Assembly: GCF_009905375.1 (NCBI RefSeq) | Contig: NW_027418139.1 | Location: forward strand, 95,840-159,839 | DNA length: 64,000 nucleotides | Source: Apium graveolens | Taxonomy: Eukaryota; Streptophyta; Magnoliopsida; Apiales; Apiaceae | Reading direction: 5' to 3' | Part shown: positions 9,052 through 20,170 of the stretch, one piece after another | How the letters are laid out: the number at the start of each line of letters is the position of its first letter | How positions within the stretch are numbered: position 1 is the first letter of the stretch | Translations under genes and position numbers: made by a program | The notes under the pieces: generated by a model | Database searches by the model: none | The model's input: only the letters and a program-made list of their open reading frames with translations | What the model was told of the DNA's origin: nothing

Positions 9052-11271
9052 ATGACTTCACATAAAGTTGGAACCGTTAATATTCCACAATTTGATAAAG
9101 AGAATTATATCATGTGGAAGAAGAAGATGCTATTATTTTTACAAGTTGTAAATCCCAAATATTCAAACTTGTTAAAGAAGGGTATAAAAACTCCGATGGT
9201 TATTGAACCGGAGGTAATAATAGATGGTGTGATGACTACTAAAGCTAGAACCTATCCAAAAGAGCCCGAAGATTTTACTCCTGCTGAGAAGGAAGAAGCC
9301 TCCTTGGATGCCAGCCTTCAATTAATATTAATTGATTCCCTTGATCCCTTGATGAACAGACATGTGATGAACTGTAAAAATTCTAAACACATGTGGGAAA
9401 CTATTGAGGTAATTAATGAAGGCACAGAGGAAGTTAGGGAGAACAAGTTGGAAATCCTAACCTCTGAATATGAACATTTCAAATCAAATCCAGGAGAAGG
9501 AATTACTGAAGTGTTTGAGAGGTACAATGCGTTGATCAACAACCTGAACATCAATGGAAAGTATTATTCAATCAGGGAGGTCAACAAAAAGTTCCTTTTA
9601 ACACTACCAGCTCATCTTGAACATAGAATCACTGCCATTAGAGAAGCTAGAGATCTGAGTGAGATTTCTTTGGACAGGCTCTATGGAGTGTTAAAAACCT
9701 ATGAGTTGGAGCAGATTCAACAGAAGGAAGTCTACGGGAAGGATAGAATGGTCAGCACATCTATTGCACTTGTAACTGAAGGTCAACAACAACAACAATC
9801 TCAACAGTTAGAAAGAATGGTACAGTTTTCCAAGGGTGAGGAAAATGAGTTAGTAGCAGAATATGATCCTCCTACTACAAATCAATCAAGTGATGATTTT
9901 TATTCCTTGGAAGAGCTGGAGCAATTGGAAGATGAATCAATGGCCCAAATTGTCAAGAGATTCTCTAATGTCAGATTCAGGAGGAATCCCAAGCTTAAGT
10001 ACAAGTCCAACTACAACAAATTCCAGAAAGGTGGATCTTCATCCTCTAACACCAGCAGTGGTGGGTACAAAACAGGGATGGTTGATCGAAGCACCATTAG
10101 ATGCTATAACTGCAATGAGTTGGGACACTTTGCCACAGAATGTAGGAAGCCAAAGCAAGTAAGAAAGAACTCTGAAAGGGCTTATCTGGCAAAGGGAAGA
10201 AGCTGGGATGATACTAACAGTGAAGATGAAGAAGAAGGAAATCTTGCTCTTATGGCTATTGATGGAAAAGCTTCATCATCAAGAATAGAGGTAAAACTTT
10301 CTGATGCTGAAATGGTTTATCATCTAAGAGGTAACTTAGATTGTGCACGTCGTGATAATGAACTGTTAAGTTTACAGATCACAGACCTTGAGAAAGAAGT
10401 CAATGAATTAAGACTTGTGCACATTAATCAAGACAAATTAAAAGAACAGGTATCTTTTCTAGAGAATAGAGTTGACTGTTATAGAAAACTCGAAACTATT
10501 CTCAAAGATAAGATCACCGGTCTTGAGACTAAGGTTAGAGCCTACTTCAATTCTTGTTCGAAGGCTAAAGAGTTCTACAGTAAGCAAGCTGTTAATCAAA
10601 CATCTGGAATAGGTTATGATTACAATGCTGCTATTGGAGAATTAGGCATAAACTCCCCTCCTCATGTCTGTGCTAAAGGGAGGGAAGTACCACATGTGCT
10701 TAAGGGTGTTGATGAACCCCTCTATAAAGCATCAATTGCTGAACCATTTGATGCGACCTCTTCTGTTATTCAAGAAGAAATACGTGTTGAGGATCATGCT
10801 AATGAGAAGATTGTTTCCAAGTCAAGTGAGTCGAAAGTTCCAGTCAAAGTTGTGACTAACTTAGACATACATGAGTTGGATAACATAAATGCCATGTCTA
10901 CCATGCATAAATTGCCTGCTGTTAATCACTCTCATAAAGCATGTGGTGTTTCTAATTGTATGTCTTGTGCTTTTAATATGATGTATGCTTATTTTAATGG
11001 TAAGCATGTGTCTAATGATAAGACTACTCCTCGTCAGCATGTGAATAACAAGAAACATGATAGGTCTAAGACTGCTAGTCCTTCTAAGGCTAGAAAGGAG
11101 ACATTTGTGCCTAAGCTTAAACAGAAATTTGTTAAGGCTGTTTACAAGGTCAAATGTTCAGTCATTGAGGATGTTGAGACCATTAAAATTAAAAATGTTG
11201 TTTTGCCTGACAAAGGACAATTCTACAAGTGTGCCGGGCCCAACCAAGTTTGGGTTCCGAAGAAGGTCTAA
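9052..11271 (+). CDS. gag: Gag polyprotein of element C (SIRE-like)
   Basis: The frame is open from 9007. I choose the ATG at 9052 because it starts MTSHKVGTVNIPQFDKENY, the typical N-terminus of SIRE-type Gag (FDKENYIMWKKKM). About 739 residues. The helical capsid-like region occupies roughly residues 20-230. A CCHC zinc knuckle CYNCNELGHFATEC (C-x2-C-x4-H-x4-C) is at about 351-364. An acidic stretch and a long coiled coil (DLEKEVNELRL.., FLENRVDCYRKLETILKDKI) follow at about 440-505. A second cysteine cluster ACGVSNCMSCAF is near 630. The end, GPNQVWVPKKV, is the usual Gag-protease border of this lineage. Gag should form the cytoplasmic particle that packages element RNA. The frame is intact. 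Confidence 0.88.
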   Translation: MTSHKVGTVNIPQFDKENYIMWKKKMLLFLQVVNPKYSNLLKKGIKTPMVIEPEVIIDGVMTTKARTYPKEPEDFTPAEKEEASLDASLQLILIDSLDPLMNRHVMNCKNSKHMWETIEVINEGTEEVRENKLEILTSEYEHFKSNPGEGITEVFERYNALINNLNINGKYYSIREVNKKFLLTLPAHLEHRITAIREARDLSEISLDRLYGVLKTYELEQIQQKEVYGKDRMVSTSIALVTEGQQQQQSQQLERMVQFSKGEENELVAEYDPPTTNQSSDDFYSLEELEQLEDESMAQIVKRFSNVRFRRNPKLKYKSNYNKFQKGGSSSSNTSSGGYKTGMVDRSTIRCYNCNELGHFATECRKPKQVRKNSERAYLAKGRSWDDTNSEDEEEGNLALMAIDGKASSSRIEVKLSDAEMVYHLRGNLDCARRDNELLSLQITDLEKEVNELRLVHINQDKLKEQVSFLENRVDCYRKLETILKDKITGLETKVRAYFNSCSKAKEFYSKQAVNQTSGIGYDYNAAIGELGINSPPHVCAKGREVPHVLKGVDEPLYKASIAEPFDATSSVIQEEIRVEDHANEKIVSKSSESKVPVKVVTNLDIHELDNINAMSTMHKLPAVNHSHKACGVSNCMSCAFNMMYAYFNGKHVSNDKTTPRQHVNNKKHDRSKTASPSKARKETFVPKLKQKFVKAVYKVKCSVIEDVETIKIKNVVLPDKGQFYKCAGPNQVWVPKKV

Positions 11272-11311
11272 TCTATTTGCAGTGCAGGGCATTAAACAGG
11301 TGTAACCTGTA

Positions 11312-11524
11312 GTGTGGATTCTTGACAGTGGATCATCAAGACATATGACCGGAGATAGAGCCCTGCTATCAAATGTGGTTGAGAAAGCTGGCCCCCTGGT
11401 TACCTTTGGAGATAACAGCAAAGGTTTATCTGAGGGATATGGCTGTTTGCAAGCTGGGAATGTTATCATTGTAATTTTGTATATTGTGCTAGGTTATTAT
11501 CAGGAAGCAGTATCTAACATATAG
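11312..11524 (+). pseudogene. Protease stub of element C
   Basis: The text WILDSGSSRHMTGD contains the aspartic-protease D-S-G motif, followed by FGDNSKG and GNVII. It lies in the +1 frame relative to gag, after the gag stop. After about 50 residues the similarity ends at GNVII and the frame runs into unrelated sequence and a stop. About 35 more protease residues and all of integrase, RT and RNase H are missing. A deletion removed pol from here. Confidence 0.8.
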
Positions 11525-13785
11525 CACCAGTGACGAGACTTGAGAATATTACGACATATCAAGCACCTGCTGCACATTACACTTGGAATTGGACTCTAGT
11601 AAGATGTGTACAAGTGTACTCCTGATTGGTGAGTTAAAAGAGGAAGTCAGTGCACCACAGTTCATGGACTTTGCAGCTGCAGATCTATTGGACTATGCAA
11701 TCTCTTCTTCACAATCTCACTTGAGGTTGGTATGAACTAGTGTACTACTCAAGCAATCGTCAAGAACATGGTATGGTACTCTAACTGAAGTTATTGTTTA
11801 ATATGAACTAGTAGAGTCGTCATATTTTTAACTCTCTTATCTTTAGGCACAATCATATTGTTTAATATGTGCAGTGATATATTGTTTATGCAACATAACA
11901 ATTAGTATCTAAAGTACTTGACAAGTATCGGTCAATGATATGTTGTTAACATTATGTTGCAGATATTTGTAAGCTTTTGACATGAATGAGAATTACTTAG
12001 ACTTTACCCTAAGTGATCAATGTTTTATCAAAAACTCATTCATATTGAAAAACAAAATCAAACTTCTTTCTACATTAGTGATTTCTTATTTCATGTAAAA
12101 TCTTTTGAAATCACTATTGTAAATCATTTTCTCTCTATTACCATATGTTCTGTGTTACAGGTTTAGTCTCCAATGACTTTCTTTCATTGACAGTCATGAG
12201 GTTGAAAACCCACAACTTCTATCCCAGATTGTAAAGACAAATACAGAAACAGAACCAACCAACACTCTCTTACCACTAAATGTAGTATGAATGAGCGTGA
12301 GGGAGATAGTGCCTTAGTGCACCACATAAGGAAGGTTCTGAAGTCAACCCAGTAGCTATGTCTCCTACATAGATGAGTAGTATTTAAACCGAGACAACTG
12401 CTAGCCCCCATACATCTTCTCAAAAAGATGTAATGGCTGAAAAGGCACAAAAACAGTTACTAGATTCATTCTCTCAACAGGGTGCGTCTATTGAATTTTG
12501 CCTGTCGGCCAGGGTATCCGATGTAGTGTCACCATTTCAAATATAAACAATTCTTGATGCACAAGGAGAGGTTACACACACAAAGGATGAGTTGACGAAA
12601 ACAAGAGTTTCGACCATTTTAAGGTCAGATTCGATTGTTTAAGGTTCGTTAATGGACCAATTGCCTTTACAGGTGTTAGGAGAGGATACTGATCCAAAAG
12701 CCATATGTTAGTGGTCAGTGTCTACCTCCCTAGGCTTAAATCCCCTGGATGCATCTGCGGATAGTGGATCTGACATAGGTGCAGATCGGTAACTTGTTGA
12801 CAATGATTCAGATATTACCTGATGAGTCACAAGGAAATGTCTTCACAGACATTAGAAGGGAACTTTGATCTTTATGCTAAATTCGTTGGATCATTGTTTA
12901 CCTTCCCAGAATTCAAATCTGGAACCCTAAAAGGGAAACTAGCAACTTGTAGATTATGACTCAGATTCATCTGACGAGTTTAACAAGGATGGGGATTTGT
13001 GAACTCCCATTGCACCACCTGTGACCTCCTTAAGGATGGCTAAGGTGATTTTCCTTGCAGGTACAGCTGAATGTTGGAGCTATGAGAGGAGTGATACACT
13101 TGTGAGAATGAGTGTAAACACGAGTGGAGAGAAGAGTGAAACACATGTGAGGTACACTAAACAGAATCACACACTCACAGTGAGGAAGAAAGAGAAACTA
13201 CTTGTTATTTCTTTTCCAACCAAGTGAAATATGAGAACTTCTTCAGACGACGGCATACATTCCTTCACTAAGGGGGAGATAAAAGCTTAAGTAATAGTTT
13301 GGAGGATTCCTCAACTAAGGGGGAGAAATAGCAGGGAGGAAGAAAAAGATCAAACATGTACACTACACCACACCATTGTTGTTTGTAACTACGGATCCTA
13401 TTGTACGGGAGAGGTGGTAAACACAAGGTGATTTTCTAGTAAGGGAAGAAGCTGTTTTCAAAAGGGGAGTACCATTGGTTTTTATCTGCGGATCCTATTG
13501 TACGGGAGAGGTGGTAAATGAAGGTGATCTTCTTTAATCAGTTAATTCTCATAGGGGGAGAAGCAAGAGAGATATTCGCTTCTCAATAGGAAATGTGGTT
13601 GTACAAATGAAGATGGAACTACTTGAAGATATGTTCAGTCTAGAGGAACATCTACATGGAATCTGGAAAATGTTAAATCTAGTCCAGAACTTTTCTACTA
13701 TTTACTTTGCATTTTTGTTTATATCTTTTTCTTATTTGTTAGTTGAGTTATCCTCTAGGTATTTGTGTGTTATTGTCTAACAAAC
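11525..13785 (+). other. Element C 3' internal region, non-coding, with repeated PPT-like tracts
   Basis: No ORF longer than about 90 codons and no pol motif. It probably contains worn remains of a SIRE 3' region. AGGGGGAGA-type tracts occur at 13271-13279, about 13317-13326 and 13552-13562, before the functional one at 13786. A 30-bp direct repeat starting CGGATCCTATTG occurs at 13392-13421 and 13489-13518 (97-bp spacing). Multiple polypurine tracts are known for SIRE elements. Confidence 0.6.
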
Positions 13786-13799
13786 AAATAGGGGGAGAT
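13786..13799 (+). other. Polypurine tract of element C
   Basis: AAATAGGGGGAGAT directly before the 3' LTR start TGTAAGTC. Confidence 0.88.
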
Positions 13800-15167
13800 T
13801 GTAAGTCATATGTCATAGCCTATTTGTATATTCGAGGATTCAACTCAACTCAAATAAGAATGTAATAAGTAAATAGTGGATCTACCGTCAGAGAGATCTC
13901 GCAAAGTAATATCTGTCAAAGGATTCAGAAACAAGGTTCATCTACAAACTTGAGGAGTTAATTCACTGGAAGAAGTTCAAGAAGTTGATCATGCCTCAGT
14001 GATATAAATCAAGATCGTGGATTTAATCAAGTGACAGAGATCTCGTCAGAGTATCATTAATTACAAGGATTTAATCTGAAGAAAATCAAAGTGTCAAAGT
14101 CAAGACATGAAGAAACGTCATGGAAGTTAGTCACTCATGAACCAGACAGTACATCGAGTGTCAACATTGAAGTGGTGGAATTGATTCATAATTTCAGTGA
14201 TTTTCAGAAGATATTCAGAAGATTGGTTGCTGCTCAAGGTTAGTATTAATTCTCTATTAATTAATAAAGTCATATAATTTAATTAAGAAAATAAATTATA
14301 TCTGCAAAGATTAATTTATTTGATTAATTAAATTAATTGATTAATTAATTCAGAATTAATATTAAGGTTTTTCAGAATTTGTAATTGGTTAAAATCTGTT
14401 TTAATTCCAAAAAGACAATTGATTGTATTAGTATGACAATCGGTATGACAATCAATAGTCATACCGAAAGTCATGTTAATTCAGTTGATTGTCTTACCAG
14501 AATTATTATTAGATTAAAATCACTTATTAATTCAGCAAAAACAATCTGTTTGAACTACTATGACAATCGGTATGACAATTGATTGTCCTACCGAAAGTCT
14601 TGCTAGTTCATTCTGATTGTCTTGCTAGTTGTAAGGATAGTCCTACCGATTGTCTTGCTGAGCTCAGGATTGTCTTGCCAGTTCAATTCTATTCGGCTGT
14701 TGATTAAAAAGAAGCAGAGCAGCAACAACTCAATCATCCATCCAATACACAAGTCAAAAACAAGAACACAGCAGCCGCAGCAAATATTTCATTTTTCATC
14801 TGCTTACTTCAAGATTAAATTTCTAGTTTGTAAAGTTAAATCCAATCAACTAGAAATCATTCTCTTGTTCTTGTGTAACAATCTAGCGGATCAAAATCCC
14901 TAGAACTTAATCTCAAATCGCGTTTAACATTTGATTCTAATTATTGTAAAAATAGAAAAAGTTCATGTCGAATTTATTCTAAATTTGTGATAATTAATTT
15001 GAGATTAATTCCTTGTAATCGATACAGTTATTGTAACACCTTTCAAGTTTAATAATATTTTTATTTAACTTGAATTTTGTTTCACCTTTTTTTTATTCCG
15101 CATTTATTCGATTATTTGGTACTGTTTGTATTCAACCCCCCTTCTACAAACACATTGGGACCTAACA
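13800..15167 (+). repeat. 3' LTR of element C
   Basis: 1368 bp, the same length as the 5' LTR, with five substitutions and no indels by eye. Confidence 0.95.
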
Positions 15168-15172
15168 AGTTG
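15168..15172. repeat. Target-site duplication AGTTG, right copy (element C)
   Basis: Matches 7583-7587. Element B's LTR resumes here. Confidence 0.93.
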
Positions 15173-18100
15173 GTTAAAACATGAAGTAATGGACTCATGT
15201 GTTGAGGTTTGGAGGGATTTTGGGTTGTAATGTTGATTGTGGGTTGATTGTGGATTGATTTGGAGTTGTACAAATTTGGTAATCGCGTAAACATAGCCGT
15301 CATAATGTCCGATTATCCTAGACTGTTTTTGTTCATAACATCAGGACCTGAGAACTCACGGTTAGGTTTTGATCATTGCCATGATTAGATAGTCCATGTT
15401 ACGAGCTTCGTTTTGATATGTGGTACGCTTGAATCCGATGTACGGTTTAGGAGAAACGGCCGGTTTGAGTAACGGGGTTTCGCGAACGAACCATTTCCCC
15501 TCGCCTTACTTTGAAACCTTGGTTAAGGACCTTAAATGACTAATTGGGATATGAAACAATTATGTTAAGTGTATTAGGCAGTTGGTAGGGTACTCGCGAA
15601 AGAATCGCCTTAAAACCCTTAATGGTTAATTTATTAAAAATGGTGGAGCCGAGGGTACTCGAATGACTTATGTGATTTGTTAAGCGTAGAAATGACCATA
15701 AGGAAACGTTAGGGTTCAATTGGTTAAAGTCTAGTTTCTTAAGAGACCGTGGTTTAATTCCGGATTATGTTGTTATTCATAGGTTACCGGACCCACTCTA
15801 AGCTTAAGTCTACCCCGGAGCACTCAGGCAAGTTTTCTACCCGTTATACTGTTGTTGTGATGTATACATATGTATATGCATTATTTTGTGATAGATGCAT
15901 GGTGGTTAATTAGCAAATCTTGCGATATATTGGAGCATGTGATATGGTATATATGCATGTCTGTTTCGTAATCTTGATATATATATATCTGTTGATTCAA
16001 ATGCTTATTAGTTGCATAATACATATGCTAGAGATAAGCAGTAATTGCGTATACCCTTAGTATACAGGACCCAAAGGTGAACATTTGCTAAAACCGGGAG
16101 TCGATGTTCCCGAGTAATTATATATGTATATATATATATATAGATATAGTTTTCAAAACTATGAATCGAATAAGGTTTATTCGATAACTTTATTTTATTA
16201 ATGAATATTATTTGAATATTCATTCGAGGACTTATGACTCCGTCTATTTTATTAATGAATATTATTTTGAATATTCATTCGAGGACTTATGACTCCGTCT
16301 ATTTTATTAATGAATATTATTATTTGAATATTCATTCGAGGACTTATGACTCCGATTATTTACTAATTATTATTCTATATTTTATTAAAGAATAATGTGT
16401 CGATAATCAAACTCACTTTTGATTATTCAAATAAAGATAGTACTTTCGTATAAGTATATCTTTGGTTATTTAATATTCATTTCAAGTATAAGTTTTTAAA
16501 ACTTCTACTTCAATTATTTTTATAAAGATTATTCTTTATGGAAATATTATTTAAATAATAATATTCATAAATTTTCTAATATATTGGGACTGATTTATTT
16601 TATTAAATCAGCATCACTCCAAACATTCTTAAAAATGTTTTCGAGTCTTCAAAATGATTTTAAAGGTTAGGGCGGATCCCAAAGCTCATTTTTATATTTA
16701 AGATCCTCCTTTCGAAGGGGATTTAAATACTCGCTCAAAACCTGAGGGATCCGGCTCTGTGGTGTATTTTATATTCGCAACAAGGTTGCTATTCTGACAA
16801 AAGAGTTTTTGATTACTTACCCAACACTCGGGAAGTAAAATTCTGGGAACAAGTTAATCCATTAACAGGCATCACCTGGGAAATATCGGTGAGTTTTCCT
16901 TTTTAACTAGATACGACTTCTAAGTGGAGCCGTATCAACAAGTTTCTACTTGGGGAAAGGGAGAACGAGCTTTACGTTTCAGGGTCATGGATTTCATCTG
17001 AACTAGGAGTGGCGTAAGTGGTCGAGTGGCGCCGACCCAGCCTTATTATATTGGCCCAAATGGCCTAGAAGTTCCGCTAAGACGGTCCATTCCTTAGGAG
17101 TCCAGTGTTCGGTTGATAAGTAAATCCGACAGGTTCTCCTCTACATGTAGAAAATGGTGGGGTTGCACTACTGCGACTGATCATCGTAAGTGGTCTTCTG
17201 GGCGCGGCAAACTCCCGTAATGAGTTCATCATCCAATTGGATATTTCTGCAACACTACCCAGAGCACTTCGATAGAAAGGCTACGGCTGGGCGATTGTTG
17301 AGTATTGGCAGGGTCGAGTTTTCAAAATGATGTTTTCATCAAATAAAGTATCTCGTAAGTTCATTTCATTTTGATGATATTTCAAAGATTGATTCTATAC
17401 AAGTTTTGTCGTGTAGCTTCATCTATGGGATGAACTATTTATACCTTAAACGGTGGTAGTTCAAGTAGTATTCGGAAAAAGATATAAGTATATTGGAGTA
17501 TCTTGTAACTTCATCTTTTCAACTTATATCTAGTTAATGATTATCTTATGAATGATAAAGTTTTTCAGAAAAATGTTGAGACAAGGTTAGATATATGAGA
17601 TCACCTTGCAATGATATTTTTATACAGTTATAAACTGGAACTCTGTGTATATTATACATGTCAGAGGATTTCAAAGATTGTGAAAAATATATATGTATAT
17701 ATACACTGAATATTTTATGACTTGGTCACGTTAAGATATCAACTTGGTTCAATTCTTCTTGACCAAGACTTTCATGAGTGCTATGAGAATGCTCATATAT
17801 TGTTATTCATTATACATATTATTTCGGTGGGCTTGTTGCTCACCCTTGCTTTCTTCTTTCATCACACAACAACAGATAGACAAGATGAACAGGATCAAGC
17901 TCCCAATTCGTGAGCGGTTAGGAAACGTTCCGCAGTTTCCTGTAGGCGTTGATGCCGTTGTAGCTGAGGTAGGAACTACCAGTAGGCTAGGCTTTCAACT
18001 TTTTTTGTACCGGACTTATGTATCTATATGAATTATAATAATGGCAAAGAAATGTAAATTTATTCAGAAACCCTCTTGAGGTGTAATGGTTTATAATTGT

Positions 18101-18279
18101 GGAATAAAATGACTTATGTTATTTTTGATATTCATCTCTGAGACTATAACTTGTGGTGTGTGTGTGTATTGTGGGGTCATAGTACGCAATAGTTGGTTGT
18201 TTATAAAGATTGAGTGTTATTAAGGGAAATGGAACTCGTGACAACCCGGATCCCTGACCCCGGATTTGGGGGTGTTACA
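15173..18279 (+). repeat. 5' LTR of element B, second segment
   Basis: Collinear with 25033-28131 of the 3' LTR and ends GGGGGTGTTACA. It includes a tandem block of hairpin units at 16189-16357. Short open frames at 17722-17913 and 17744-18031 recur in the other LTR and are not genes. Confidence 0.9.
16189..16357 (+). repeat. Tandem hairpin repeats in B's 5' LTR
   Basis: Three copies of a 55-58 bp unit: TTTTATTAATGAATATT, a short loop, AATATTCATTCGAGG, then ACTTATGACTCCG. Each unit contains the inverted repeat AATGAATATT / AATATTCATT and can fold into a 10-bp hairpin. The equivalent block in the 3' LTR is at about 26045-26212. Confidence 0.75.
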
Positions 18280-18281
18280 GA

Positions 18282-18297
18282 AATGGTATCAGAGCCA
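18282..18297 (+). other. Primer-binding site of element B
   Basis: AATGGTATCAGAGCC starts three bases after the 5' LTR and matches the initiator tRNA-Met 3' end. Confidence 0.85.
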
Positions 18298-18452
18298 AGC
18301 GTTATAAACCTCAGAGATGAAGTGACGTTAAAATAATAAGTTCACTAAGATAAATAAGAACTCTTGCCAAGTTCATAGTCGGACTACCTAACGTAGTACT
18401 GATAGTTTAAACCCTTATGGGAACCCTTATAAATATCGTGATAGGAGCATAG

Positions 18453-18674
18453 TTCGTTATCGTATATGGTAGCGGGACTCCGAACCCTGAGGTTGAGGAG
18501 CAACAATACGATGATGTTTTATTAGTTATTGGAGATCAGATTGTGGATCCGATAGAGCGTCCTAACGAGGGACTGGATGATGTTCATATTGAGGATGTAG
18601 CAATTGAAGATGTTGTCCTGGAAGAGATTGTTGCTGAGGAGGATCCCGTGGAGGATCCTGACAAGAATGAATAA
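18453..18674 (+). pseudogene. Leader-ORF (ORF0) remnant in element B
   Basis: The leader before it (18298-18450) aligns with element F's leader (44753-44900, sharing ..AAGAACTCTTGCCAAGTTCAT..GGTCGGACTAC..). Then comes a 73-codon open frame with no ATG that is strongly acidic (EVEEQQYDD.., DDVHIEDVAIEDVVLEEIVA, EEDPVEDPDKNE, stop). It occupies the same place, between primer-binding site and gag, as the acidic ORF of F at 44932-45660, so I read it as a shortened relative. Function unknown. Confidence 0.5.
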
Positions 18675-18734
18675 AGGACCACTGAAGAATTGATAACCAT
18701 GGTTAGGGCGACTACCAGAGGTAGGATTGGCCAA

Positions 18735-19556
18735 TAACTATCGTAGATTCATTCAAGTTTGTAAAGATAGTAGCCCCTTTAACGCGGCTTACTCGTAAGA
18801 CTGAGAAGTTCGAATGAATAGAAAAATGCGAGAACAGCTTTTAAGAACTGAAGCAAAGGTTGGTGACGGCCCCTATGTTGGCGTTGCCGGATGGAAAAAG
18901 GAGATTTTGTGAAGTGTAGAGATGCTTCGCACAAGGGCCTAGGGTGCGTGCTTATGCAGCACGGTAAGGTAATCGCATACACGTCAAGACAATTAAGGGA
19001 ATATGAAATTCGATATGCCCCCATGATCTTGGGCTCACGGCAATAGATTTTCCCTAAATATTGGAGGCACTACTTTTATGGAGAGAAGTGCGAGGTTTAC
19101 GCAAACCCCAAGAGCTCAAGTATATTTTCACGCAGAAAGAGCTCAACATGCGCCAGAGGAGGTGGTTAGAGCTAATCAAGGATTACGATTATGAGATTCT
19201 TTATCATCCAAGAAAAGCCAATATGGTGGCTGATGCCCTTAGTAGAAAGGAGAGACTCAAAATGATAATGTATTCGGAAGAATTGGTAAGAGATTACGAG
19301 AAAATGGAAATAGAAGTGAAGGTAACCAGAGCTGGTACCGAAAAGATGTTTGAGATTGTAATACAGCCCGAATTATTAAAAAGATCATATTGTGCCAAGA
19401 AAAATTGATGAATGAAGGCAGAGGGCCAATGACTGGAGAAGAGATTAATACCGAGAAAGATGATAAGGGAATAATGAGGTGTTCCTACAGAATTTAGGTT
19501 CCAAATGTTCAAGAGCTTAAAGATGAGATCTTAGATGAAAGCCCTAGTTTGAGGAA
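18735..19556 (+). pseudogene. Displaced RT end, RNase H and integrase N-terminus of element B
   Basis: Matches element F from about 48719 to 49537. It starts at the YYRRFV-type end of RT, then RNase H (an open frame at 19061-19408 with [20 protein letters not shown] and [13 protein letters not shown]), then the start of the integrase region. It is broken by several stops and shifts, including in the RNase H start near 18910. It lies before the gag fragment, which is the wrong order for a Gypsy element, so this is a rearranged copy rather than simple decay. Confidence 0.75.
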
Positions 19557-19559
19557 TAA

Positions 19560-20170
19560 GATTTAGGGCAAACCCTGAATATGATAGTCAGGGAGGTCGC
19601 CATCAAGAAAGAAGGAACCCATAACATAATGAAATGGAAAACAAGGATCTTAACGTATAAAATAACCCCGATTATGGGAGAAGGATGAAATATTTTATAC
19701 TGAGAAAACAGAAGTCGAGCAAGATATGGAGAACCAGAACGGTACTCCTATGGGGCAATTCATGGACCTGCCTAAACAAAACTTATACTTTTATTTCCAA
19801 CCACCACCTTGAGGAAATAATGCGGTGGAAAATTCTTTCATGACCTTTAAGTTGCTAAGCTCTCAAAGTTCCAAGGAACAAGCTGACCCAGTCGAGGCAA
19901 AAGCTTGGCTAAAGGAAATATAGGAATCATTTGAGATTTTAAATGATTTACGAATCACAAAAGACTGTTTTTGTCACTTACCCTCATAAGAGAGAGGCCA
20001 CCCGCTGGTGAAAGGCCAAGGAAGGCACGGAGCAAGAGATTATAATAAACTGATTTAAGTTCAGTCAATTGTTTTCAGGAAAGTACTTCCCAAGGTTATG
20101 GAGATAGTGTAAAAGCTTTGGAGCCAGAACAAAGGCAGACGAGTATGATGAATTATGAATCTAAGTTGTA
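19560..20170 (+). pseudogene. Gag remnant of element B
   Basis: Aligns with the first 600 bp of F's gag (46090-46700). Traces read GNNAVENSF, DPVEAKAWLKE, then ATRW-like and FRLW-like positions, with several stops and shifts. It begins directly after the displaced pol block. No zinc knuckle remains. Confidence 0.65.

Larger units (their letters stand above)
7588..15167 (+). mobile_element. Element C: SIRE-like non-autonomous Copia element (gag plus protease stub)
   Basis: The element is 7580 bp with two LTRs of exactly 1368 bp (7588-8955 and 13800-15167) and TSD AGTTG. It has a tRNA-Met-type primer-binding site, an intact gag of about 740 codons, the first part of a protease, then about 2.3 kb without RT, RNase H or integrase, and several GGGGGAGA tracts before the 3' LTR. 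Only five substitutions separate the LTRs by eye (near 7833, 7904, 7909, 8184 and 8569), about 0.4 percent, so insertion was recent. With no pol it must have moved using enzymes supplied in trans. Confidence 0.92.

Noticed and set aside
13021..13227. 68-codon frame in element C as a remnant gene
   Set aside because: No match to gag, pol or a known 3' ORF; composition like the flanking non-coding region.
17722..18031. Two overlapping open frames, repeated at 27576-27885
   Set aside because: LTR copies of element B. Short, overlapping and without motifs.
18282..18297. tRNA fragment (TGGTATCAGAGCC) here and at 8956 and 44739
   Set aside because: These are primer-binding sites complementary to a tRNA end, directly after LTRs; no cloverleaf follows.
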